IMG/VR virus record: IMGVR_UViG_3300022693_000155
Span: 1-50,141 of that record
Source: a virus
Reading direction: 5' to 3' (one strand)
DNA length: 50,141 bases
Part shown: in pieces, positions 22,590 through 31,241 of the stretch
Layout of the letters: every line of letters starts with the position of its first letter
Numbering within the stretch: the stretch's first letter is position 1
Notes under the pieces: model-generated
What the model saw: the letters and a program-made list of their open reading frames with translations, nothing else
Told to the model about the DNA's origin: nothing
Database searches by the model: none
Position numbers and translations under genes: made by a program

Positions 22590-23075
22590 ATGACTAGGAT
22601 GACAGCAATCCTCGACACAAGAGGTATCAAGAAACTTGAAAAAGACTTGAAGCAACTTTCATCATCATCTGTTGATTTTGGTTATACACAACCAAAGGTT
22701 CACAAGGGTTCTGGATTAACTTACGGACACCTTGCAAGCATTCTTGAGTGGGGTATCAAAGGTAAAATCCCAGCACGTCCTGCTTTAAGAGATACGACCG
22801 AATCCTTAATAACTTCTAAGAAGCGTTTTGAACTATCTATTCAGCAGCCTGTATCAATGTTCTTGTACGGCAACTCAGGAGCCTTGAACAGTATACTGGA
22901 CACAGCAGGTTCACACTTATCATCACGTTATGAAGAGAAGATGGATAACTGGTTATTGACAGGTTCAACTAATACTAACAACGCACCTTTAACAATAGGC
23001 ATCAAAGGATTCAACAAACCTTTCGAGGATTCTGGTGAATTGATTAACAACACCGATTATACAATCAACCGATAA
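22590..23075 (+). CDS. Neck / tail completion protein (HK97 gp10-like)
   Basis: 161 aa. IPARPALRDT in the middle and NNAPLTIGIKGFNKPFEDSG near the end follow the common pattern of HK97 gp10/Mu gpG-type proteins, where IPARPF-like and KG-x-PLxDTG-like motifs recur. It would bridge the connector to the tail terminator. An ATG three codons downstream is an alternative start. Confidence 0.7.
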   Translation: MTRMTAILDTRGIKKLEKDLKQLSSSSVDFGYTQPKVHKGSGLTYGHLASILEWGIKGKIPARPALRDTTESLITSKKRFELSIQQPVSMFLYGNSGALNSILDTAGSHLSSRYEEKMDNWLLTGSTNTNNAPLTIGIKGFNKPFEDSGELINNTDYTINR

Positions 23076-23095
23076 ATTATAAAGAGGTGTTAATT

Positions 23096-23476
23096 ATGTC
23101 ACCAAGACCGATGGTTCTTAGTAAAGTAGGTGTTAAGACCTTCCCATTATATCGAAAGGTTCCTGGTTATCGTGATCCAAATACAGGTAGATGGGTAGAA
23201 GGTGCTGAAGAGACTTTAGAGGTACGTGGTAATGAACAGCCTTTATCTTCGTATGAAAAGCAAATGTTGCCTGATGCCTTCCGAACAAGAGATACAAGAT
23301 TCTTTATATCAAGCACTTTCCTAAACACGCTTGACGAAGCAGATGGGCAATCACCTGATGAACTTCTTATTGAAGGTTATCGGTATCAGGTCTTTGCTAG
23401 AGAGTCTTTCCAAATGCGTATCCGTAAACACTATGAGTATAAACTTGTACGTGTTGAACAATCAGCAGGGGGTTAA
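23096..23476 (+). CDS. Head-tail joining protein
   Basis: 126 aa from ATG 23096 (GAGG 8 bases upstream); an in-frame GTG lies at 23087. Beta-rich, with DPNTGRWVEG and YRYQVFARESFQMRIRKHYEY. Identified by neighbourhood and size as a head-tail joining or stopper protein. The fold is not certain. Confidence 0.6.
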   Translation: MSPRPMVLSKVGVKTFPLYRKVPGYRDPNTGRWVEGAEETLEVRGNEQPLSSYEKQMLPDAFRTRDTRFFISSTFLNTLDEADGQSPDELLIEGYRYQVFARESFQMRIRKHYEYKLVRVEQSAGG

Positions 23477-23481
23477 TAAGA

Positions 23482-24018
23482 ATGTCATTTCTAACAAATA
23501 TAGAAAACGCCTTGCTGATGTTTTATAACAATCATTTTGACAACGTACCAATGATTCCTGATTACGATAATGGGCCAGAGCCTGTTGGTGATTATGGGGT
23601 TGTTGGTATTACTGTTTTGAATCAACTTAACAAGGGTTCACGCTCAACATCTTCTAAAGGTACAGGCTCATTAGAGGAATCCTTCAAACAAGACTTCAGA
23701 GCCTTAGTAACGATTACTTTCTACGGAGACAGTTGTTACGACAATGCGTTTGAAGCGCAATCAATTATAAAAATGTCTGAGGCACTTGACAAACTTTATA
23801 ACGAAAACTGTTTAAGCATTGTTGATTCTACTGATGTGAGGCGTATTCCAGAATTAAGGGATACAAAGTATATCCAAAGAGCAACATTTGATTTAACAAT
23901 ACTGACAGCCTACGAAAACCTTTCTGATATTGATTGGTTCAACATTGTTGGTTATCAAGCGAATTATCCAGATGCAGGTATTCAGTACAATGAGTACGTG
24001 CCTAATCAACCTACCTAA
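23482..24018 (+). CDS. Tail terminator / completion protein
   Basis: 178 aa, directly before the sheath gene where the tail terminator normally lies. VVGITVLNQLNKGSR and ALVTITFYGDSCYDNAFEAQ show the alternating beta/alpha pattern of the LIC_12616-type tail terminators. It would cap the tail tube and join it to the head. Confidence 0.65.
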   Translation: MSFLTNIENALLMFYNNHFDNVPMIPDYDNGPEPVGDYGVVGITVLNQLNKGSRSTSSKGTGSLEESFKQDFRALVTITFYGDSCYDNAFEAQSIIKMSEALDKLYNENCLSIVDSTDVRRIPELRDTKYIQRATFDLTILTAYENLSDIDWFNIVGYQANYPDAGIQYNEYVPNQPT

Positions 24019-24041
24019 ACGAGAAATTAGGAGAGAGTAAA

Positions 24042-25343
24042 ATGGCGAGAGTTAATGAGATCGTAACGATCAATATTTCAAGGGAGACTCGTGGCGTTAG
24101 TCGTCAGGGTTTTGGTACACCACTATTTATTGGTACTACAGGTTTTGGTACTGATGAACGTGTCCGTACTTATTCCAGTGTTACACAAGCTGAAGAAGAC
24201 TTCGCAGAAGGTGATCCTGAGTTAGTTGCATTACGTCGATACTTTGGTCAACAAGTTTCACCAACATTTGTTAAGGTTGGTTATCACGATACTGCTGCTG
24301 TTGCAAGTGTTACTTATGAAGTGACTGCTGGTGGTACTGAATATGCGGTAACTGTAGACGGGACTGAAGTAAGTTATACTCCTGAAGTTGGAGCAACTGT
24401 ACAAGAGATTGTAGATGGTCTGGAACAGGCTTACCGAGATGCGGCTATTGACGGTCGCTTTGTAGATAATTCTGATGGAACCTTTACACTGATTCCCGCA
24501 GACTTTAACAACTTCACTTATTCAACCACCACTACTGAGTTGACTGAGACAGAAAACATTGAGACCTACGCAGATGCTTATGGTTATATCAAGTCTCAAG
24601 ATGATGACTTCTACTTCGTTAATGCTGAGACACATGAGCCTGCTGATGTAGAAGCCCTTGCAGAGATTGTAGAAGCTGAGAAGCGTATTTACGTGACCTC
24701 TACATCTGCTGCTCAGGCTAAGAACTCCCTAGTGACTTCTGATATTGGTTCTGTATTGCAAGCAAAAGACTTAGCACGTACTGTTGTAATCTTTACTGAG
24801 GATGATACTGAATACCCTGAGTGTGCCATTGTAGGATTGCAAGCTCCTAAAGACCCTGATTCAACCACTTGGAAGTTTAAGTCTGTATCAGGTGTTACTG
24901 TAAGTCGCTTATCAACTACTGAAAGCCTTACTTTGAAAGGTACACGTTTCGATTATGGTAAAGGTTACAACACCTATGAAAATATTGGTGGTCGTAATAT
25001 CTTTGCTGAAGGTCGTGTTGTAAACGGTGAATTTATCGATGTGTTGAGGTTCGCAGATTGGTTAGAAGCACGTATGCGTGAGCGTATCTACCTAACCTTA
25101 GTAAACTCTGAAAAGATTCCTTACACTTCAGCAGGCTTTGCAATCATTGAAGGTCGTATGCGTGAAGTCCTTAACGAAGGTGTTGCTGTAGGTGGTCTTG
25201 CAAGCTATACAGTGAATGTTCCTAATCCCCGGTCACTTGATCCGAACCTACGTGCAAATCGTGTTGCTGAAGGCTTCTCTTTTGAAGGTGTCTTAGCAGG
25301 GGCCGTCCATTTTGTAGATATTCAAGGGCGACTCACGATTTAG
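24042..25343 (+). CDS. Tail sheath protein (DUF3383-like)
   Basis: 433-aa contractile sheath subunit. The N-terminus EIVTINISRETRGVSRQGF, the TPLFIGTTGFG segment, and the C-terminal RVAEGFSFEGVLAGAVHFVD are typical of DUF3383 proteins, which serve as sheath in a group of myoviruses. Presence of a sheath defines the phage as contractile-tailed. A hairpin follows the stop. Confidence 0.88.
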   Translation: MARVNEIVTINISRETRGVSRQGFGTPLFIGTTGFGTDERVRTYSSVTQAEEDFAEGDPELVALRRYFGQQVSPTFVKVGYHDTAAVASVTYEVTAGGTEYAVTVDGTEVSYTPEVGATVQEIVDGLEQAYRDAAIDGRFVDNSDGTFTLIPADFNNFTYSTTTTELTETENIETYADAYGYIKSQDDDFYFVNAETHEPADVEALAEIVEAEKRIYVTSTSAAQAKNSLVTSDIGSVLQAKDLARTVVIFTEDDTEYPECAIVGLQAPKDPDSTTWKFKSVSGVTVSRLSTTESLTLKGTRFDYGKGYNTYENIGGRNIFAEGRVVNGEFIDVLRFADWLEARMRERIYLTLVNSEKIPYTSAGFAIIEGRMREVLNEGVAVGGLASYTVNVPNPRSLDPNLRANRVAEGFSFEGVLAGAVHFVDIQGRLTI

Positions 25344-25358
25344 GAATAATTCTCAATA

Positions 25359-25382
25359 GGGCGTGTAAAAGCGCCCCTTATA
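25359..25382 (+). terminator. Attenuating hairpin after sheath gene
   Basis: GGGCG (25359-25363) pairs with CGCCC (25372-25376), with CTTATAT beyond. A near-identical hairpin follows the tape-measure gene (31242-31266). It is probably a partial terminator or 3' stabiliser. Confidence 0.55.
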
Positions 25383-25416
25383 TGAACACCAATACAAGAT
25401 TTAGGAGATACTTTAT

Positions 25417-25941
25417 ATGTCTTGCTTAACAACTTATTCACCTGAGTTTACTGATTTGATCATCAGTAATGATAACTTTTCAGGGGTGGTTACAGGGTTT
25501 GCTGAAGGTACGTTTCTTTCAGTAGAACCTTTCGAAGATCGTATGACGGCTGTTTACGGCGCAAAAGGGGAATCTTACCGAGCTGTGTCGGCGGTTAAGG
25601 CTTTCGACCTCACTGTAACACTTTCACAAACTTCACGTTGGAACGATATTTTCACACTATTACTCCGTAATGATCGTGACACTCTTGAAGGTACTTTCAA
25701 TGTAACCCTCAAAGATTCTTCTGGTACTACTATCTTCACAGACCGCTGTGCTTATATTGGTACAGAACCTACCCAAGCCTTCTCAGGTGGTGGTACGATT
25801 GAAGGAAGAGAGTGGCAGATTCACTTACCAAACCCTGAAGGTTATATGATTGGCGGCAATAGCCGATTCACTCCTGAACAACGGGATGCTGTAGAAGCAC
25901 TTGGTGGTACTGTTCCTGAACAATGGCAACCTCAAGACTAA
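25417..25941 (+). CDS. Tail tube protein paralogue 1 (DUF3277-like)
   Basis: 174 aa. AFDLTVTLSQTSRWNDIFTLLL and the later GREWQIHLPN follow DUF3277, the inner-tube family paired with DUF3383 sheaths. It opens MSCLTTYSPEF; the next gene opens MSCIRTYAPEE and the third MKLGTFSPTDI, so the three arose by tandem duplication. Being first and followed by a strong mRNA structure, it may be the main tube subunit. Confidence 0.82.
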   Translation: MSCLTTYSPEFTDLIISNDNFSGVVTGFAEGTFLSVEPFEDRMTAVYGAKGESYRAVSAVKAFDLTVTLSQTSRWNDIFTLLLRNDRDTLEGTFNVTLKDSSGTTIFTDRCAYIGTEPTQAFSGGGTIEGREWQIHLPNPEGYMIGGNSRFTPEQRDAVEALGGTVPEQWQPQD

Positions 25942-26007
25942 GAAAAACCTTCACAATACCTTGGGCAGTTTAATCGCTGCCCATATCTTTGTGAAAACCT
26001 TTCTTAG
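25938..26007 (+). other. Three-tier stem-loop between tube paralogues
   Basis: CTAAGAAA/TTTCTTAG (25938-25945, 26000-26007), TTCACAA/TTGTGAA (25950-25956, 25989-25995) and GGGCAG/CTGCCC (25963-25968, 25977-25982) nest into one 70-nt hairpin. The hairpin includes the stop codon of the first tube gene. It may stabilise or process mRNA so that the first tube protein is made in excess. Confidence 0.65.
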
Positions 26008-26033
26008 CATCTTTATAAAAGAAGGTATCCATT

Positions 26034-26534
26034 ATGTCTTGCATACGAACATACGCACCTGAAGAAGTCTCTTTAACAGTCGCTTTACTATACAGCGTCC
26101 AAGGGTTCTCACCAGACACTATCATCCGTATTAACAAAGATGACAATTACTTCAACACTTCAGTAGGTGCTTCAGGAGGTGTTGAAAGAACGCATACCCC
26201 TTCCAATGTCTACACTCTCGAAGTAAGCCTCTCCCAAACCTCCCCTTCCAATGCAATCTTGACAGCGTTAGCAACACTTGACGATGTTTCACGATTAGCA
26301 GCTTTCCCAATCTTCGCAAAGGATTCATCAGGGCGCTCTCTCTTTCTCGCCACGTCCTGTTGGATTGAAAGACCTCCCGAAGTAAGCTATTCAGCTAATC
26401 ACGAAGACCGTGTATGGGAAATCAAGTGTTCAGAAATGATGTTTAACCTTGCTGGTAATGGTGAGGATGAAGGACTTGCGACAGACATTGCAAGGCTCAC
26501 AAGCATTGCTGGACAGTTCTCAAGACTTCTATAA
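26034..26534 (+). CDS. Tail tube protein paralogue 2 (DUF3277-like)
   Basis: 166 aa, with YTLEVSLSQTSPSNAILTAL, matching the SQTS motif of the first paralogue, and the terminal DRVWEIKCSEMMFNLAGNG. It likely forms a tube ring at one end of the tail or replaces the main subunit at the baseplate. The GAAGGT preceding the ATG is a moderate ribosome site. Confidence 0.78.
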   Translation: MSCIRTYAPEEVSLTVALLYSVQGFSPDTIIRINKDDNYFNTSVGASGGVERTHTPSNVYTLEVSLSQTSPSNAILTALATLDDVSRLAAFPIFAKDSSGRSLFLATSCWIERPPEVSYSANHEDRVWEIKCSEMMFNLAGNGEDEGLATDIARLTSIAGQFSRLL

Positions 26535-26555
26535 ACACAAAGAGGACTTTATACA

Positions 26556-27020
26556 ATGAAGCTCGGCACATTTAGTCCTACGGATATAGTCTTAGCTATT
26601 AACGATTATGTTATTAGTGACTTCTCTTCTGAATCCTTCTTAGAACTTACTAAAAACTCCCCATACTTTAGACAGGTTAGAGGTATACGTGGTAAACATA
26701 CCCGTGTAGCTAATCGTGATAAGTCGGGAGTTTTACGTTTCCAGTTAATGCAAACTTCCCCTCAAAATGATGTGCTAAGTGATCTTGTGACTGCTGATAT
26801 GGAGTCACAAACAGCATTGCTTAATGTAACACTTAGAGACGTTGGAGGCACTACTGGAATACAGCTTGTCAATGCTTATGTAGATGGGCCACCTAATAAA
26901 TCATACCAAGGTTCTTCTACAACAGCTAATGAGTGGGTTATCAATTATGATGCGATTGGTCGTTATCATGTTGGTGGGAATCAGAAGAGTCCTTTGGACT
27001 TCCTTTCAAATCTATTTTAA
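26556..27020 (+). CDS. Tail tube protein paralogue 3 (DUF3277-like)
   Basis: 154 aa. The FQLMQTSPQNDVLSDL segment aligns with the SQTSPSN region of paralogues 1 and 2, and NEWVINYDAIGRYHVGGNQ aligns with their C-termini. It is the shortest copy and directly precedes the chaperone gene. It may be a tube initiator or tail-tip ring. Confidence 0.78.
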   Translation: MKLGTFSPTDIVLAINDYVISDFSSESFLELTKNSPYFRQVRGIRGKHTRVANRDKSGVLRFQLMQTSPQNDVLSDLVTADMESQTALLNVTLRDVGGTTGIQLVNAYVDGPPNKSYQGSSTTANEWVINYDAIGRYHVGGNQKSPLDFLSNLF

Positions 27021-27045
27021 ATTTAATACTGTGAGGTAATAAATC

Positions 27046-27417
27046 ATGCGTGATACTAAAGAAATTGCTATCAAAGATAATAAATATCAGATTACACAAT
27101 TTGGCGGTCGTCAGGGGCTACGCCTCGGAAAAAAAGTTGCTAAGGTGATGTTACCGGCTTTAGCAGCAGCTTATAAAGAAGGTTCAGCAGAACCCTCGTT
27201 AGGCGATCTTCTTGAGGCAGCAGCAAGTCATCTTGATGATATTGATGAAAAGACTATTGAAGAACTTTTATCATTAACCACCAAGAATAAGTTTGCTATT
27301 GACTTTGACAATGAGTTTGCAGGCGATTATGGAACACTCTTAACATTGCTTTGGGAGGTGATTTCATTTAACTTTGCAGATTTTTTGCAAGAGGCCCAAG
27401 AAGGTATGCCGCAGTAA
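27046..27417 (+). CDS. Tail assembly chaperone, zero-frame product
   Basis: 123 aa, between the tube and tape-measure genes, where lambda-type G/GT chaperones lie. Helical and acidic (LGDLLEAAASHLDDIDEKTIEEL). It would coat the tape measure during tail assembly. Near its 3' end the zero-frame codons TTT TTG, preceded by T, form the heptamer T TTT TTG (27381-27387) that allows a -1 shift into a longer frame. Confidence 0.8.
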   Translation: MRDTKEIAIKDNKYQITQFGGRQGLRLGKKVAKVMLPALAAAYKEGSAEPSLGDLLEAAASHLDDIDEKTIEELLSLTTKNKFAIDFDNEFAGDYGTLLTLLWEVISFNFADFLQEAQEGMPQ

Positions 27418-27689
27418 AAGCGTCACAACAATCTTCTGATAACAATGGGCAGCAGCAATCTAAACAAAGCAATGTTCATAGAGTATGGAAGAACTTTACA
27501 GAGACTTCCGATATGGAGCCTGAAGTTTACCTCATTGTTTCTAAGGGTAAGGCATCTGTTGTTGAGTTAGATAGAGATTACTCAGTAACGGATGTTTATG
27601 ACTTATTAGAGATAATTGATTTAGAGGCTGACATTGAACAGGCTGCTGAGAAGGATGCTGAAAGAGCAAAACCTAGAGGTGGCCGCTGA
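27046..27689 (+). CDS. Tail assembly chaperone frameshift fusion
   Basis: A -1 shift at T TTT TTG (27381-27387) joins the first 114 codons to a 100-codon downstream frame. That frame runs from GCA at 27387 to TGA at 27687-27689, giving 214 aa. The added part starts ARGPRRYAAVKASQQSSDN and ends in a basic RAKPRGGR. The downstream frame has no good start of its own, coding character is clear throughout, and the stop lies shortly before the tape-measure gene. All of this matches the lambda G/GT arrangement. Confidence 0.82.
27381..27387 (+). other. Programmed -1 ribosomal frameshift site
   Basis: T TTT TTG is an X XXY YYZ slippery heptamer, in phase with the upstream chaperone frame. It resembles the well-known U UUU UUA type. 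The zero frame ends 27 bases later, and the -1 frame stays open for 300 bases. No strong stimulatory hairpin is obvious. Confidence 0.82.
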
Positions 27690-27725
27690 TTATAACTTTT
27701 AAATACATATAAGAGGGTTTATAAT

Positions 27726-28970
27726 ATGGCTGGATCACCAATTGCAACGTTGTTTGCAAGGTTGGGTTTTCAGGTTGATAAGAAGGGTTTGCAGGCTTTT
27801 GAAGGTCATTTGCAAACCCTCCGTAGAGATATTAACAGGATGGGTGCTGCGCAAGCTGCCACATCTAAACAGTATACTAAAGGTGTTAATCAATCTGCTA
27901 GAGCTACACAAAACCTAACTAAAGATACCGAGAAGCTTCAGTCAAGACTTGATGGTATTTTACGGTCTTATGGCAAAGTGCCTGTATCACTTGACCGTGC
28001 CAGAAAAGATATGCAAGCAGTTAGAGGTATGTTTTCTGATGGAGATATTGACAGAGCGCAATTAGCCTCTGCACAGGCTCGTATCCAACAACGTATTGAC
28101 ACACTTGTTCAGGCGGATAATAAACGCACTCAGAGAGTCCTTGGTAATATCTCGAAAGAGCAACAGGGTTTAAAGAGGATACGCAATGACTACTCAGAAA
28201 TTAACCGTGAATACAGACGTGGTAATGTTTCTTATGAAAGACGTGCTGAGTTGCTTGGGGGTCTTCGACAAGAGTATAGGAGACAACAACAATCAATTAA
28301 ACCTGAACATAAACGTGCAAACTTATTAGAACAAATTGAAAAGCGTTATGACAGGCATGGTAAGCAGCTAAGACAAATACGTAGAGACTTCTCTTATGTA
28401 AATACTCAGTACAAGAGTGGTAACATATCTCTTGAAAGGCGTAATGAATTACTTGGTGACCAGTATAGACGCTATCGTGATATACAACGTATAGAGCGGC
28501 GTCAAAGAGCTACTGGAAGTCGTGTAGGAAGAGCTGGTGGGATTTATGCAGGCGGTGCTGATCCTAGACAAGTAGGAAACCATCGTTTAATCTCAGCATT
28601 ACATAGTGACGCTGGCTTAGGGACAATGGTTGCGGGCTTTGGTGCGATACAATCTTCACTAGCTTATCAAGATGTACTGGGGATGGAAAACACTTTGACA
28701 TCTGTTACGGGTTCTGTTGAACAGGGCCGTAAAGAGATGGAGTACATGCTGGACATCGCCCAAAGACTAGGTGTGAATGTAGGCGACTTGACATCTGACT
28801 ACGCAAAGTTTGCAGCATCTGCAAGAGAGACTAGTATTTCTCAAGAACAGCAGAGGGATATTTTCGAGGGTGTGGCTGCAAACATCCGTGTTCTGAACTT
28901 GTCAGCAGTAGACTCACAACGTATTTTTCGTGCGTTGTCTCAGATGATGTCTACTGGCCAGGTCATGGCT
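27726..28970 (+). CDS. Tape measure protein, exon 1
   Basis: The first 415 residues of the tail-length protein. Residues about 1-260 are charged coiled coil (FEGHLQTLRRDINRMG, QYKSGNISLERRNELLG, the latter motif repeated as EYRRGNVSYERRAELLG). The conserved tape-measure core then begins (VTGSVEQGRKEMEYMLD). The frame ends at a TAA immediately after GCT 28968-28970, exactly where a group I intron starts. Splicing to 29861 gives ...GQVMA-QELKLQMGD..., a continuous conserved tape-measure segment of 872 aa in total. Confidence 0.9.
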
Positions 28971-29054
28971 TAATTTATGGGTCATGTAAAACCCCTCTAA
29001 CTGCTGGAACCTCCTAAAGACTACAGAACCACAAAGTGACTTGTAAAAGTGAGC

Positions 29055-29082
29055 TTGACGGTTTGAAAATCTGTGGTATGAT
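29055..29082 (+). promoter_or_regulatory. Intron-internal promoter for HNH gene
   Basis: TTGACG (29055-29060), a 16-base spacer and TATGAT (29077-29082) lie inside the intron, 31 bases before the endonuclease start. Endonucleases in phage introns often have their own promoter because their ribosome site is masked in the long precursor. Confidence 0.5.
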
Positions 29083-29113
29083 AATCTTTTAGACATAATC
29101 TAGGAGATTATAA

Positions 29114-29731
29114 ATGGACAATCAGCAGCGAAGCGCCTCACAAGAGGTTTACAAGCAACACCCAGAGTACCCTGTCCTAGAGGTCAGTAACTTTGGGAAA
29201 GTACGTAACTCATATACAAAAGCTAAGCGTTATACGAATATCAATAAGCAAGGATACCCTATAACGCAACTTAAAGAAAAAGGTAAAGTTAAAACCCTTA
29301 AAATACACAGACTCGTCGCTGAACTATTCTTACCACCTCCCTGTACGGAATTGGTTAAGAAATGTTCCAAAGAACATCATGGGAAAGTTCTTGTGAAGCA
29401 CCTCGACAACGACCCTACTAACAACCACGTTTCTAACTTGGAGTGGTCGGACTTGAGAGGTAACACTAAACAAGCCTGGGATGACGGCCTTATCAAAGCA
29501 GTAAAAGGACAAGATCATTGCAGGGCTATTCTTATAGACGATGTGGTTCATAAACTTTGTGAAGATTATTCTAAAGGGATGATGCCTAAAGAGGCGATTC
29601 TGAAATACGGAATATCTCGACAACAGGCGACGAAGATAAGGGCAGGTTACCAATGGAAACATATATGGGAAAAGTACGACATTAAAGTAAACCGACGAGG
29701 TGAACGTTCATCGACTATCCGTAAGGAGTAG
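29114..29731 (+). CDS. Intron-encoded HNH homing endonuclease (NUMOD4-HNH)
   Basis: 205 aa. The N-terminus YPVLEVSNFGKVRNSYT is a NUMOD4 segment. The HNH core follows with IHRLVAELFLP and VKHLDNDPTNNHVSNLEW, carrying the His and Asn of the beta-beta-alpha-metal fold. The C-terminal KEAILKYGISRQQATKI resembles a helix-turn-helix that would bind target DNA. It cuts intronless tape-measure alleles to drive intron homing. TAGGAG is 7 bases before the ATG. Confidence 0.9.
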   Translation: MDNQQRSASQEVYKQHPEYPVLEVSNFGKVRNSYTKAKRYTNINKQGYPITQLKEKGKVKTLKIHRLVAELFLPPPCTELVKKCSKEHHGKVLVKHLDNDPTNNHVSNLEWSDLRGNTKQAWDDGLIKAVKGQDHCRAILIDDVVHKLCEDYSKGMMPKEAILKYGISRQQATKIRAGYQWKHIWEKYDIKVNRRGERSSTIRKE

Positions 29732-29860
29732 AGTTCAAGCGAACTCGAAACGGGGGGCTTTGGAGTAATCCATTGAAGATATAGTCACGTCTCTGTAGAA
29801 ATATAGAGGGTGTTCACAAGAAGCACCGTACTAGGTTAGCGATCTAGTGTAAAGATAACG

Positions 29861-31234
29861 CAAGAGCTAAAATTGCAAATGGGTGATATACTTCCCTCTG
29901 CAATTACAACAATGGCACAAGCTGCACACGATGCGGGTATTACTGTTGATTCCACTACCAAATCTTTATACGAAGCAATGGAAGCTGGCGAAGTAATGTC
30001 TGAAGATGTGTTGCCTCACTTTGGTAAGCGTATGTGGGAAGCTGCTAACCGAGGCGGTGCTTTACAAGCAGCTATTAATAATACTGGCGCTGCTTACGGG
30101 AGGTTGGGCACAAACATCCGCATGGCTAACAAGACCTTTAACGAAGCTGGTCTTGATAAAGGTATGCGGAGACTTACCAACTCTGTCTCAGAATTCCTAC
30201 TTAAATCCGAAGGATTAATCAAGTTCTTTGGTATGTTATCAGGCGAGATTGCGTCACGCTTTGGAGTCGTGTTCGAAGTCTTAGAAACCTTTGGATACTG
30301 GTCAACAAAACTTGGTGATGCACTCGAAAAACTTGAAGAAAAAGGTATAAATTTAGATATTGCTTTCATGGTTTTATCAGGAACTTTAGCACTCATTAGC
30401 AAGTGGTTCCGTAGAATCTTCATGTTTGTGTACCTATTACCTTGGGCATTATCGAAGACAGCAGATACTTTGAAAGGTAACTTTGGGGATGACGCGGTAG
30501 ATTCCATATCAAGGGTCGTTGCAGCGTTGATGACCATATACGGGACTCTAAGACTAATACGAGGTGTTAAAACTGGCTTAGGAAGTCTTTTCGGAGGTGG
30601 TAGAAGGGGCGTTCCTCCATTACGTCCCAATGTTGCTGGTACAGCAGTTCGCGCAGGTATCCTTACTAGGATGGGGACTCACTTGGCAACTTTAGCAGGT
30701 GCTGTTGTGGGTGGTAAACTTGGTGTTGCTGTACTGGCCTTGTTAGGGGCGACTTCTATAACAGCAGCCTTTGGCGCTCTTGGCACTCTAATTGTTGATG
30801 CAATAAGAAACCCACTTGCGAACACTGGTTCAGACTTCGAGAGTAAGTACGGGGATTTAACTGGCGACAATACCTTTACTGAGAACATCCAAAGGATGCG
30901 TGATGACCTGACAGGGTTATTTACAGGAACCCAAAACGCTATGAGGTCTTTACGAGAGACTTCTCAGATGGCACATGGTAGAGGCTATCGAAATAATCAA
31001 CAAGTCGTTATGGAACCTGTAGATTTTCAAGGTGCTTATAACCAACTGGTTACAAGGTTATATGAAATACCTCCGATGTCTCAACAAGAAGCCTCAAGGC
31101 AGATCATCCAAGGTGGCATAACAATAAACGTAGATGGCGCAGGTGATCCGCAAGTTGTTTCAGAGGAAGTCCTAAGAACAATCCAAAATGTATTCCGAGA
31201 AACAGCCTCCTTAGAACCTGAAACGGAGCAATAA
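29861..31234 (+). CDS. Tape measure protein, exon 2
   Basis: 457 codons joined to exon 1 after intron removal, beginning QELKLQMGDILPSAITTMAQ. It contains hydrophobic segments at about 30360-30460 (MVLSGTLALISKWF) and 30660-30820 (LATLAGAVVGGKLGVAVLAL), typical of tape-measure proteins that insert into the host envelope at infection. An unspliced message could only make this part from a weak TTG start, so splicing appears necessary for a working tail. Confidence 0.88.
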   Translation, partial: QELKLQMGDILPSAITTMAQAAHDAGITVDSTTKSLYEAMEAGEVMSEDVLPHFGKRMWEAANRGGALQAAINNTGAAYGRLGTNIRMANKTFNEAGLDKGMRRLTNSVSEFLLKSEGLIKFFGMLSGEIASRFGVVFEVLETFGYWSTKLGDALEKLEEKGINLDIAFMVLSGTLALISKWFRRIFMFVYLLPWALSKTADTLKGNFGDDAVDSISRVVAALMTIYGTLRLIRGVKTGLGSLFGGGRRGVPPLRPNVAGTAVRAGILTRMGTHLATLAGAVVGGKLGVAVLALLGATSITAAFGALGTLIVDAIRNPLANTGSDFESKYGDLTGDNTFTENIQRMRDDLTGLFTGTQNAMRSLRETSQMAHGRGYRNNQQVVMEPVDFQGAYNQLVTRLYEIPPMSQQEASRQIIQGGITINVDGAGDPQVVSEEVLRTIQNVFRETASLEPETEQ

Positions 31235-31241
31235 ATAGTAT

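Larger units (their letters stand above)
28971..29860 (+). mobile_element. Group I intron in the tape-measure gene
   Basis: An 890-nt intron. P1 forms between the exon end CATGGCT and the internal guide GGTCATG (28980-28986), with the conserved U-G pair at the 5' splice site. Core elements follow: AACTGCTGGAACCTCC (about 28999-29014) fits the P4/J region, and GAAGATATAGTC (29775-29786) fits P7 with the guanosine site. The intron ends in G29860. Exon 2 continues in frame at CAA. It carries an HNH endonuclease gene in a peripheral loop. Confidence 0.9.

Noticed and set aside
30094-30630. A 178-codon antisense frame in the tape-measure gene
   Set aside because: It lies opposite a well-supported coding frame, with no ribosome site and low-complexity content, so it is a mirror of the real gene.
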